From contig NW_022279520.1 in the NCBI RefSeq assembly GCF_000004075.3, positions 1-64,000 on the forward strand: a stretch of DNA of 64,000 nucleotides. The letters are read 5' to 3'. This DNA is from Cucumis sativus. Its lineage: Eukaryota > Streptophyta > Magnoliopsida > Cucurbitales > Cucurbitaceae. The translations under genes were made by a program, and so were the position numbers. Within the stretch, counting starts at the first letter, position 1, and each line of letters starts with the position of its first letter. Of the stretch, positions 1-10,590 are shown one piece after another. Below the pieces are notes generated by a model. It was not told where the DNA came from. It saw only the letters and a program-made list of their open reading frames with translations, and ran no database searches.

Positions 1-2
1 AC

Positions 3-3000
3 CTGCAACGCCACTGTCTTTTCAAGACAAGATGCACCATAAACGGAAGAGTATGTGATGTAATCATAGACAGCGGCAGCAGTGAAAACTTCGTAGCAAA
101 GAAATTAGTAACAGTCTTGAATCTAAAGGCTGAAGCACATCCAAACCCTTACAAGATAGGTTGGGTGAGAAAAGGAGGAGAAGCCACGGTCAGCGAAATC
201 TGTACAGTCCCTCTCTCCATTGGAAACGCCTACAAAGACCAAATTGTTTGTGATGTCATTGAGATGGATGTATGCCATCTCCTACTAGGAAGACCTTGGC
301 AGTATGATACTCAATCATTACACAAAGGGAGGGAAAATACATATGAGTTTCAATGGATGGGAAGAAAGGTAGTCTTACTCCCTATAACGAAAAAGATTAA
401 CGAAGGGTTAAGAGGTGAGAAACAGTTATTCATCACTGTTAGTGGGAAAAACATGCTTAAAGAAAGGGAACAAGACATCCTAGGACTGGTTGTTATTGAA
501 AAAACCAAAGAAAAACAGGTTGAAGACATAGAACCCAAATTACAGCAGCTCCTTCATGAGTTCCCTCATATAAAGGAAGAACCGAAGGGACTCCCACCCC
601 TTCGAGATATACAGCACCACATAGACTTGATTCCGGGAGCATCACTACCAAATTTGGCTCACTATAGGATGAGCCCCCAGGAGTACAAAATACTTCATGA
701 TCATATTGAGGAATTACTAAAGAAAGGGCACATCAAACCTAGCCTCAGCCCGTGTGCAGTACCAGCACTTCTCACGCCAAAGAAAGATGGAAGCTGGAGA
801 ATGTGCGTTGACAGCAGAGCCATCAACCGCATCACGGTAAAGTATAGATTTCCCATTCCAAGGATTAGTGACCTGCTAGATCAACTCGGAAAAGCCAGTA
901 TCTTTTCGAAAATTGACTTGAAAAGTGGCTATCATCAAATACGGGTAAGACCTGGCGACGAATGGAAGACAGCCTTCAAGACAAACGAAGGATTATTTGA
1001 ATGGATGGTCATGCCATTCGGCCTTTCTAACGCACCCAGCACCTTCATGAGATTGATGAACCAGGTACTTCACCCATTTCTCAACAAATTCATAGTAGTT
1101 TACTTCGATGACATACTTGTTTACAGCACAAACAATGATGAGCATTTACTACACCTAAGGAAGCTGTTCCAAGTCTTAACAGAAGCGGAACTCTACATAA
1201 ATACTAAGAAAAGCATGTTTATGAAAAAAGAAATTGCATTCCTCGGCTTTATAATCAAACAAGGAAGCATAAGCATGGAACCAAAGAAAATCGAAGCCAT
1301 CCATACATGGCCGACTCCTGCCTCCATTAAAGAAATACAAGCCTTCCTCGGCCTGGCTTCGTTTTACAGGAAATTCATCAGAAATTTCAGCTCTTTAGCC
1401 GCACCACTAACTGACTGTCTAAAGAAAGGAAACTTCAAATGGACCCCGTTACAACAAGAAAGCTTTGAAGATATCAAAAAGAAGCTCACATCCAGCCCTA
1501 TCCTTAGATTACCAGATTTCTCTTCACCTTTTGAAGTAGCAGTTGATGCATGCTGTACAGGGATTGGAGCTGTCCTAGTACAACAAGGACATCCTATCGA
1601 ATACTTCAGTGAAAAACTCAGCACCTCAAGACAGACCTGGAGCACATACGAACAAGAGCTGTATGCCCTCGTCCGAGCACTAAAACAATGGGAACACTAC
1701 CTGATCTCTAAAGAATTTGTACTCCTAACTGACCATTTCTCACTAAAATACCTTCAAGCTCAAAAGAATATCAGTAGGATGCACGCACGCTGGATATCCT
1801 TCCTCCAAAGGTTTGACTTCGTGATCAAACACCAATCAGGCAAAGAGAATAAGGTGGCCGATGCTCTAAGCAGAAAAGGCTCCCTACTCACAATACTGTC
1901 CCCGGAAATCATAGCATTCAAACATTTACCCGACTTATACGAAGGTGATACTGACTTCAAGGATATCTGGTACAAATGCTCCAACTTCTTAGACGCTGAT
2001 GACTACCACATTGTTGAAGGATATCTATTTAAAGGAGAACAATTATGCATCCCGCACACCTCACTACGTGAAGCCTTAATAAAGGAAGCACATTCTGGAG
2101 GGCTAGCTGGACATTTCGGACAGAATAAGACATTGGAGATCACTTCCAAACGATACTACTGGCCGCAAATAAGAAAAGACTCCAATAATTTCGTAAAAAG
2201 ATGCCCCATCTGCCAAAGAACCAAAGGCTCCAGCACGAATGCAGGATTATACTCGCGCTACCCATCCCGACCTCAATATGGGAAGATTTATCAATTGACT
2301 TCGTGATTGGATTACCAAAAACACAAAGACAATTTGACTCAATAATGGTTATAGTGGACAGATTCAGCAAAATGACACATTTCGTAGCATGCAAAAAGAC
2401 AAATGATGCAATCTACATAGCCAACCTCTTCTTTAAAGAAGTAGTACGACTACATGGAGTACCTAAAAGCATAGTATCAGACAGAGATGTCAAGTTCCTG
2501 AGTCACTTTTGGCGAACACTGTGGAAGAAGTTTGACACAACACTGAAATTCAGCACCACAGCCCACCCACAGACAGATGGACAAACTGAAGTAACAAACA
2601 GGACCCTCGGTAATCTGCTACGCTGCCTTAGCGGGTCAAAACCAAAACAATGGGATCTAGCATTGGCTCAAGCTGAATTCGCCTTCAATAATATGAAGAA
2701 CAGATCAACAGGAAAGTCCCCCTTCGAAGTAGTTTATACCAAACTACCACGATTAACCTTTGATCTCACTACACTCCCCACAACTGTGGATCTCAACAAC
2801 GAAGCAGAATGCATGGCAGAAATATCAAAAAACTACACAAGGAAGTCCATGATCATCTTATACAGACAACAGACTCCTACAAAAAGGCAGCAGATAAAAA
2901 AAGAAGACAAGCCCACTTCAATAAAGGAGACCTAGTAATGGTACACCTGAAAAAGAGCAGATTTCCTACTGGCACCTACAACAAGCTGAAAGACAGACAA

Positions 3001-3144
3001 ATTGGGCCATTCCCTATATTAGAGAAATACGGAGATAATGCCTTCAAGATCGATCTACCACAAGACATACACATACACCCAGTCTTCAATGTTGCTGACC
3101 TAAAGCCATACCATGCACCAGATCGTTTCAGGCTTGCTGACTGA
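3..3144 (+). pseudogene. pol: Broken gypsy pol polyprotein (protease-RT-RNase H-integrase)
   Basis: Frame 3 is open from the window edge to 2306. It shows an aspartic protease site (IDSGSSENF, near 80-110), reverse transcriptase with the YFDD catalytic motif (near 1100-1115), RNase H (VDACCTGIGAVL, near 1540) and the integrase HHCC zinc-binding region (CPICQRTKG, near 2200-2230). The integrase core continues in another frame (2201-2935) with catalytic Asp in SIDFVIGLP and SDRDVKF and Glu in QTDGQTEV. The C-terminal part is in a third frame (2809-3144), ending with the [12 protein letters not shown] signature. Two frame changes therefore break the polyprotein. They may be real decay or sequence errors, since similar single-base losses occur in the host genes of this window. 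Confidence 0.93.
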
Positions 3145-3169
3145 TGGACCCTGGGACGAGTCCATCCTT

Positions 3170-3181
3170 AGGGGGGTGGAA
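3170..3181 (+). other. Polypurine tract of the gypsy element
   Basis: The purine run aggggggtggaa lies directly upstream of the LTR start TGATGTAA. This is the expected position and composition of the plus-strand primer for reverse transcription in an LTR retrotransposon. Confidence 0.85.
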
Positions 3182-3396
3182 TGATGTAAACTATAGCTAG
3201 TTAGTTAGTAAAAATCCCTAACTAATTAGAAATACAGCTGTAACTAACTTCCTAAAACAGTCTTGTAACTAACTAAATAAAACAACCTTGTAACTAACTT
3301 GTAACTAACCTTGAGATATCAATATATAACAGTCTCCTAGCCTGAAATATGGCAGAGAATTCTTTTGAAAAATCAATCCAACTTTGAATTACATCA
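3182..3396 (+). repeat. Complete 3' LTR (215 bp) of the gypsy element
   Basis: It begins TGATGTAA right after the polypurine tract and ends TTACATCA, an exact 8 bp inverted match, so both ends are defined from the sequence. Inside is a run of related short units built on 'gtaactaac' (about 3235-3315) and an AT-rich TATA-like stretch (near 3320-3330). The LTR is short for a plant gypsy element. The five bases after it (ctcac, 3397-3401) are the predicted target duplication, but the 5' flank is outside the window. Confidence 0.88.
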
Positions 3397-5578
3397 CTCA
3401 CTTTGTGCAAAAAGGTTTGTTGGATCACAAATGTCTATGGCCATTGTGGTTGCAGAGAAAGGAAATTGGTTTGGCCCGAATTGTCTTCCTTGGCTGATTG
3501 TTCGTCCGTGGCCTGGTGCATAGGTGGGGATTTTAATATCACTCGTTGGGCCCGGGAAAGATTTCCTTTTGGCAGAAGTACTAGAGGAATGTCATTATTC
3601 AATAAGTTTATTGACATGGTTTCTCTCATGGAAATTCCATTGCAAAACGGAAGGTTCACTTGGTCTAGAGACGGTAATTCTCCTTGAAGATCATTATTAG
3701 ACAGATTCTTCATAAATCAGATGTGGGATGTTTGTTTTGAAAATTCTCGGGTTTCTCGAAAAGCACGCATCTTCTCGGATCACTTTCCTTTATTCTTGGA
3801 GGCTGGTTCTTTTCTTTGGGGTCCCTCTCCTTTTCGGTTTTGTAACAGCTGGTTGGTGTCCAGTGATTCTAATCAGATTATTGTTGAAACAGTGAGCAAC
3901 TCTAACTTCCAGGGATGGGCTGGTTTCATTCTTCATGAGCAGTTGAGATCAGTTAAATTGGCAGTAAAAGCTTGGAATATTGCTGCGCAAGCTAAGGTAA
4001 AAAAAAAAACAGAGAAATCCTTGATGTCAAAATTAGAAAAATATGATTCTGTGGCTGAGTTGATTGGATTAAATCAAGAAGAGTTGAATTCTAGAGCTGC
4101 TTTGCAAGCGGAATTACTTAGTATTTATCAAAATGAAGAGCGTAATTTTATTCAGAAGAGTAAACTCAATTGGCTTTCTTTGGGTGATGAGAATACGGGC
4201 TTCTTCCACCGCTTTCTAAATGCGAAAAAAAGAAGGAACCTCATAACTGAATTAAAAGATGATGATGGGATTGTCTCGACTTCATTCGGCGACATTGAAA
4301 GGATTGTGCTGGAATTTTTTGAGTCACTTTATACCAGAATTCCGGGGACAGCTTCATCCCTATTAACAGTAATTGGTCTTGTGTTTCCTCAATTCAGAAT
4401 GAGGCTCTTGTTACCCAATTTTCAGTGGAGGAGATCTTTAAGGCATTAAAGGCACTTGGCAACAACAAAGCTCCGGGCCCGGATGGCTTCACAGTGAAGT
4501 TCCTAATCGCCCAATGGTCTATTTTCAAGGATATCTTCAAATCACTAATGTCTGATTTCCACAGAAATGGAAGATTAAATGCTTGCATCCAAGAAAACTT
4601 CATTTGTTTAGTGCAGAAAAAAGAGAATGTGACTCTAGTCAAGGATTTCCGTCCAATCAGCCTTACTACGTTAGCATACAAGGTCGTTGCAAAGGTTTTA
4701 TCTGAACGTCTAAAACAAGTTATGGATGCAATTATAAGCCCCACTCAAAGCGCCTTTATTGAAGGTAGGAAAATTCTTGACCCAATATTAATTGCTAACG
4801 AGGCCGTGGAAGATTATAGGGCAAAACGGAAAAAAGGATGGATTTTAAAACTTGACTTGGAAAAAGCCTTTGATAGGGTGAATTGGAACTTTTTAGAAAA
4901 AAATTTATCTTTGAAAAAGTTTAGTTCCAAATGGATATCATGGATAATGAGCTGCCCAAAAAATCCAAAGTATTCGGTCTTCATCAATGGTAAGCCTAGA
5001 GGCCGGACAACAGCATCTTGAGGTATCCGCCAAGGGTACCCTCTCCCCCTTTTTATTCCTCCTAGTAAGTGAGGTTTTAGGAGAAATCATAAACAAGCTT
5101 CATATTAACAGCCAGTTTGAAGGTTTCCTTGTTGGCAAAGACTTGATCCACCTCCCTTTGCTTCAATTTGTCGATGATACTCTTCTCTTTTGTAAGTATG
5201 ATGTGAAGATGGTCCTTAAACTTTAAAACGTCATTAGATTATTCGAATGGTGTTCGGGGAGAAAGTAAACTGGGAAAAATCAGCCCTTAGCGGCGTTAAT
5301 GTGGGAGAGGAAGATTTGTTTCAAACAGCAAATCTGATAGGGTGCAAGGTAGAAAAGCTTCTGATTATATATTTAGGTCTCCCTTTGGGAGGCTACCCTC
5401 GACAAAAGTCTTTTTGGCAACCAGTCATTGATCGAATTCACAAGAAACTTGAAAGGTGGAAAAGATATAACATCTCTAGAGGCGGAAGACAAACCTTATG
5501 CAACTCAGTTCTGGTTAGCCCTCTACATACTACCTACTTTATTTTCTATACCTGAAAATGTGGCTGCCTCTTTGTTAA
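3397..5578 (+). pseudogene. L1-type LINE fragment, copy 1 (endonuclease end + reverse transcriptase)
   Basis: This encodes pieces of a plant L1-like non-LTR retrotransposon. Visible are the second half of the endonuclease domain (CIGGDFNITRW, near 3520) and reverse transcriptase blocks NNKAPGPDGF, FRPISLTTLAYKVVAKVLSE, FIEGRKILD, LDLEKAFDRVNW and FVDDTLLF (near 5170). The frame is broken by an in-frame stop near 3687 and shifts near 4345, 5020 and 5226. Positions 3397 to about 5165 are almost identical to 11087-12850; after that this copy continues alone to about 5578, where LTR-like sequence starts. The 5' end is missing because a gypsy LTR abuts it at 3396. The element is dead as read here. 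Confidence 0.93.
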
Positions 5579-6698
5579 AGTGAGTTTTTTGAGTGAAGGA
5601 AAAGGTCTGCAATACTCCTTGAAAGACAGGGGAAGCAGAAGATTGGTGTTCTATATTCTGGTTTGCTTATTAGTACTTTGTTGTTCGGAATTTTGGATTA
5701 GGAGGTTTTCTTTGTTTGATGTTTGTGAATTATATGTAACGTGACTCATTTTCTGAGGTTCACGGTTTGCTTATGTTGTAAGTTGTGTTTGAATTATCAA
5801 TATAATAGAAACACTACATCAGTGTTCTATCAGGATGTCATCCTTGGAATGCAATGGCTGCACACGTTGGGGTAACCGAAGTGGATTGGCGGAAACTCAC
5901 TTTAACTTTCATACAAAATGAAAAGAATGTTGTTATAAGGGGTGACCCGAGTTTGACAAAGACTAGAGTGAGTCTGTAACACATGATGGAGACATGGACA
6001 CCATCTGATTAAGGTTTCTTGACAAAATGTCGAGCTATGGAGGGAGGAATGACATTTACCGAACTATATGGAATTGATGATGTTCCTACATTTCAAGAGT
6101 TACTACCAGCAGACAATTTTGGCTATCCTAAAAATCCAGCAACAAAGAAGTGGGAAGTGCTTGTTAGTTGGAAAGGAATACCACCTCATGAGGCTACATG
6201 GGAGAATTGTGATGATTTTACACAAAAGCTTCCTCATTTCCCACCTTGAGAACAAGGTGTCTTTGGAGAGGGAGAGTAATGATAGACCACCAATTGCAAT
6301 ACAATATAGCAGAAGAAAGACAAGTGGAATTGCACGTGCACGGTGATGGAATTGGAGGAAGTGGAAACCACCTTAGTGGGGACAACAGTTAGTTACAGGG
6401 GGAGGTTAAAAGGGAGAGATGGAAGGAAAGATGGGGGTTGGTTAATCAGTTTCTGGAAGTGGAGGGGCTGTATTTTCTGGAGAGCAGAATTACAGAAGTT
6501 GTTCGTTACTTTAATCTTAGAAAGTGTTTTCCATTATCGTAAACTACTTTTGATGTTTGAATGTTTTATTTTGTACTTGGTTATTGTCTGTAATAGTACT
6601 TATTTGTTCTGTGCTTTCAAGACTGGTTTGAGTATTGTATTCTGTAATAGTTTGGTTGCTTGATGAACAAATAAGAACCATTACTTGGTGTTCTATCA
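5579..6698 (+). mobile_element. Internally deleted Ty3/gypsy chromovirus with LTR-like ends
   Basis: About 250 bp of LTR-like sequence ends in TGTTCTATCA at 5823-5832 and passes directly into protease-region sequence. That is followed by a chromodomain (about 6120-6250) and a second LTR-like stretch ending TGTTCTATCA at 6689-6698. The same LTR ending occurs at 30868-30877 next to a primer site, which supports reading these as LTR 3' ends. Reverse transcriptase, RNase H and integrase are absent. The two LTR-like stretches are well diverged, so they may come from different subfamilies. LTR start points are approximate. Confidence 0.7.
5833..6345 (+). pseudogene. Chromovirus remnant: protease end joined to chromodomain
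   Basis: The first part (VILGMQWLH and following, then about 5990-6100) matches the protease-linker region of the element at 32430-32690. It then jumps to a chromodomain: KWEVLVSWKG and ATWENCDDF have the aromatic and acidic residues expected of chromodomains at the integrase C-terminus of chromoviruses, where they are thought to guide insertion to marked chromatin. The readable piece 6019-6249 has no stop. The junction near 6105-6115 marks the loss of the whole RT-RNase H-integrase core. It cannot move by itself. Confidence 0.85.
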
Positions 6699-6710
6699 GC
6701 TTCTCAATCA

Positions 6711-9700
6711 AGCATTCACATCTCAATAAGGTATTATACATGCAATCAAACAATCACAACATACATACCATTTACTCAAAACGACCTAAAACATGCTCAA
6801 AACGTGTCTAAGTTTCACTGGAACTTTGAAAACGACCTAAAACAGCTTACGTGTAGGTTCGTAACTCATAACCTACGAAAAAAGTTCAAATATTGTGAAA
6901 AAAGCACTACAAGACCCAAAATGGCAACCAAGTGTGTAAGTGCAACAAACTTAGTTCAAACCAACCTAAAACGTGCTCAAAACGTGTCTAGGTATTACTT
7001 GAGTTTTCAAAACGACCTAGCAAATCCTAAGTGTAAGTTCGTAACTCATAATCTACCAAAAAGGTTGAAAAAAGCATTTCAAGACCAAAAATGACAACCA
7101 AGTGCAACAAACTCAATCTAACCTAAAATGAATTCAAAACGTGTGTAAGTATCACTTGAATTTTCAAAACGACCAAGTAATGCTTAAGTGTAAGTTTGTA
7201 ACTCACAACCTACCAAAATTTCAAAAAGTGTGAAAAAAGTACTTCAAGACCCAACATGTCAATCAAATGTGTTTAAAACTTAGTTTCAAACCAACCTAAA
7301 ACGAGTTCAAAACGTGTCTAAGTATCACTTTAACTTTCAAAACGACCTAAAAAAGCTTACGTGTAGGTTCGTAACTCATAACCTACGAAAAAAGTTCAAA
7401 TATTGTGAAAAAAGCACTACAAGACCCAAGATGGCAACCAAGTGTGTAAGTGCAACAAACTTAGTTCAAACCAACCTAAAACGTGCTCAAAACGTGTCTA
7501 GGTATTACTTGAGTTTTCAAAACGACCTAGCAAATCCTAAGTGTAAGTTCGTAACTCATAATCTACCAAAAAGGTCGAAAAAAGCATTTCAAGACCAAAA
7601 ATGACAACCAAGTGCAACAAACTCAATCTAACCTAAAATGTATTCAAAACGTGTGTAAGTATCACTTGAATTTTCAAAACGACCAAGCAATGCTTAAGTG
7701 TAAGTTTGTAACTCACAACCTACCAAAATTTCAAAAAGTGTGAAAAAAGTACATCAAGACCCAACATGTCAATCAAATGTGTTTAAAACTTAGTTTCAAA
7801 CCAACATAAAACGAGTTCAAAACGTGTCTAAGTTTCACTTGAACTTTCAAAACGACCTAACAAATATTCAATACAAGTTCATAAGTCATAACCTAGCAAA
7901 AAGTTCAAAGTTTTGAAAAAGACACTCCAAAACCCAAAGTGTCAAGTGTGTAAGTGCAACGAACTTAGTTCTATACAAACCTAACAAGTATTGAAAACAC
8001 GTATAAGTTTTCAAACACCCTAACAACGCTTAAGTGTAAGTTTATAACTCATAACTTACCAAAAATTTCAAAAAGTGTGAAAAAAAATCTTTCAAGACTC
8101 AAAATGGCAACCATGGCTGTATGTAAAACTAACTTAGTTTGTAACAACCTAAAAGGTGTTCAAAAAATGTTCAAGTATCACTCGAACTTTAAAAACGACC
8201 TAATAATGCTTTAGTGTTACTTCATAACTCATAACCTACCAAACAGTTCAAAAAATGTAGAAAAAGCACTCAAAATCCAAAATGGCAACCAAGTGTGTAA
8301 GTGCAACAAACTTAGTCTCAACTTTAAAATTAGTGCGAGTTGGGAAATGTATTAACTCAAGCATGATGTAAAACTTGAAACGACTTAAATATTTATTCAC
8401 ATCACATAAAAAACAGTAACTAAATATAGATAACATGTGTAAATAAAGGGAGAATCACCTTTCTAGCAGTAGCTTTAGAGTAAGACCAAACACCATCCTC
8501 CTACTTGTAAATCTGCTCGATTGTCTACTTTGTTCTACACTCGTCATTTCACCGTCTCAGGCCATCCATTGAATTGGCCACCCAGCCTTGGCATACAAGA
8601 GTATGTCTCAGCCTGTTAACAAATACCACTAAAACTAAGCAAGACGAAGAAAAAAGTTTTCAAAAAATTACCTAACTTTTAGGTCTTCATTTGACCTTTA
8701 AGTACTTCTGTCTTCTCCTTCAACTCTTTGACAGATTGCTGAAATTATGTGTTTCTGCAATGTTTACCAGAACATGAAAGATTCATTACGAAAATAAATA
8801 CCATGAAGAAATAGTAAAACAGTCAATACAAGAAGAAAAAAGTTCACTTGAAAACGACCTAAAACAGTATCACTTGAACAAAATGTGTCTAAGTATCACT
8901 TGAACTTTCAAAACGACCTAAAACAGCTTACGTGTAGGTTCGTAACTCATAACCTACGAAAAAAGTTCAATAGTGTGAAAAAAGCACTACAAGACCCAAA
9001 ATGGCTACCAAGTGTGTAAGTGTAACAAACTTAGTTCAAACCAACCTAAAACGTGCTCAAAACGTGTCTAGGTATTACTTGAGTTTTCAAAACGACCTAG
9101 CAAATCCTAAATGTAGGTTTGTAACTCATAATCTACCAAAAAGGTTGAAAAAAGCATTTCAAGACCAAAAATGACAACCAAGTGCAACAAACTCAATCAA
9201 ACGTGTGTACGTATCACTTCAACTTTCAAAACGACCAAACAATGCTTAAGTGTAAGTTTGTAACTCACAACCTACCAAAATTTCAAAAGTGTAAAAAAAG
9301 CACTTCAAGACCCAAAACGGCAACGAAGTATGTAAGTGCAACGGACTTAGTTTCAAGCCATCCTAAAAAGAGTGCAAAACGTGTCTAAGATTTCAAACCG
9401 ACCAAACAATACTCAAGCGTAAGTTCGTAACTCACAACCTAAAAAAATTTCAAAAAGTGTGAAAAAAAGTACTTCAAGACCCAACATTTCAATCAAATGT
9501 GTAAGTGCAACAAACTTAGTTTCAAACCAACGCAAAATGTGTTTAAAACGACCTAACAATCATTAAGTGTAAGTTCGTAACTCACAAACTAACAAAAAGT
9601 TCAAAATGCGTGAAAAATGCACTTGGAGACCTAAAATGGCAACCAAGTATGCAAGTGAAACAAACTTAGTCTTAAACAAATCTAAAAAATTTCAAACCGT

Positions 9701-10058
9701 GTTTAAGTATCACTTGAACTTTCAGAACGACCTAAGAATGTTTATTTGTAAGTTCGTCACTCATAACCTACCAAAAAGTTCAAGAAGTATGGAAAAAAAG
9801 GAAACACTACAGGACCCAAAATGGCAACCAAGTGCGCAAGTGCAACAAACTTAGTTCCAAACCAACCTAAAAAGTGGTCAAGGCGTGTCTAAGTATCACT
9901 TGGACTTTCAAAACAACCTAACGAAGTTTAAGTGTAAGTTGGTAACCCATAGCCTACCAAAAAGTTCAAAAAGTGTGGAAAGGGCACTTCAAGACCGAAA
10001 ATGGCAACCAATTGGATAAGGTCAACAAACTTAGTTTCAAACCAACCTAAACCGAGTT
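6711..10058 (+). repeat. Satellite-like tandem array I (monomers about 158-178 bp)
   Basis: Degenerate tandem copies share landmarks such as 'caaaacgtgtctaagtatca', 'aaaacgacctaa', 'gtaagttcgtaactcataac' and 'aagacccaaaatggcaacca'. Successive unit starts near 6803, 6981, 7141, 7313, 7491, 7651 and 7823 give spacings of about 178, 160 and 172 bp. A three-monomer block repeats with a 510 bp period (6803 and 7313) and partly again from about 8893. The array is interrupted at about 8330-8870 by TIM44-like exon remnants. It ends at about 10058 where gypsy RNase H coding sequence begins. Unit size is in the range of plant centromeric or pericentromeric satellites, but I cannot assign a family. Short open frames here are by-products. 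Confidence 0.9.
8459..8738 (-). pseudogene. TIM44-like exon remnants inside satellite I
   Basis: Read on the minus strand, 8738-8672 gives QSVKELKEKTEVLKG and, after a one-base shift, EDLKVR. 8541-8459 gives TIEQIYK, a stop, then EDGVWSYSKATARK. Together these match the coiled-coil segment after the presequence of plant TIM44, the mitochondrial inner-membrane import subunit that recruits Hsp70. An AG acceptor (before 8738) and GT donors (at 8671 and 8458) remain. Two in-frame TAG codons and the shift show decay. Other exons of the same kind of gene lie at 12.9-13.3, 26.2-27.8 and 29.56 kb. The assignment rests on recalled family sequence and is moderately strong. Confidence 0.65.
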
Positions 10059-10061
10059 AAA

Positions 10062-10590
10062 AATGAATTATGGAAGTGTGGCTGCTCCTTTGACTCAATT
10101 ATTGAAGAAAGGAGCATATGAATGGACTGTTGCAGCTGCTGAAGCTTTTGAGAATTTAAAGATGGCTACGATGGCTCTCCCAATCTTAGCACTGCCAGAT
10201 TTTTTCTTACCATTTGAAATAGAGACCGATGCTTCTGGATACGGGGTAGGTGCTGTCTTAATTCAAAATCATCGGCCAATTGCTTATTTTAGCCAGACAT
10301 TAGCTATGAGGAATCGTGCTAAACCAGTTTATGAACGGGAATTAATGGCTGTAGTTTTGGCTGTGCAACGCTGTAGACCTTATCTTTTGGGCAAGAGGTT
10401 TGTAGTGAAAACTGATCAACGATCATTGAAACTTTTATTGGAACAAAGGGTTATCCAACCTCAACATCAGAGGTGGATTGCTAAGCTTCTTGGCTACAAT
10501 TTTGATGTCGTGTATAAACCGGGACTAGAAAACAAAGCAGCAGATGCCTTGTCTCGTGTCCCTCCTACTGCCCAACTTAATCAACTTACT
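10062..10590 (+). pseudogene. Ty3/gypsy RNase H fragment
   Basis: A 180-residue open frame (10063-10605) encodes the end of a gypsy reverse transcriptase (APLTQLLKKGAYEWT) and an RNase H domain (ETDASGYGVGAVL, ERELMAVVLAV, KTDQRSLKLLL, KAADALSRVPP). It has no integrase and no LTR. Satellite I abuts it on the left. On the right it runs into LINE sequence at 10591, where a 24 bp stretch copied from inside the LINE forms the junction. The frame is clean over about 530 bp, so the fragment is not old, or was recently copied. Confidence 0.92.

Larger units (their letters stand above)
1..3396 (+). mobile_element. Ty3/gypsy retrotransposon, 3' part with complete 3' LTR
   Basis: The window opens inside the protease region of a Ty3/gypsy LTR retrotransposon. 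Domains follow in the order protease, reverse transcriptase, RNase H, integrase, which is diagnostic of Ty3/gypsy rather than copia. A polypurine tract (3170-3181) is followed by a complete LTR (3182-3396). The coding region has no chromodomain after the integrase C-terminus. The 5' LTR, primer site and gag lie upstream of the window. The element ends exactly where near-identical LINE sequence begins at 3397, so it probably inserted into that LINE. Element type is certain; the lineage within gypsy is not assigned. Confidence 0.95.

Noticed and set aside
6804..7604. Two almost identical 96-residue open frames in satellite I
   Set aside because: They are exactly one 510 bp repeat period apart and translate the satellite; not genes.
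6711..10058. Regular repeats resembling a CRISPR-like array
   Set aside because: Units are contiguous diverged monomers without unique spacers, and this is a plant nuclear sequence.
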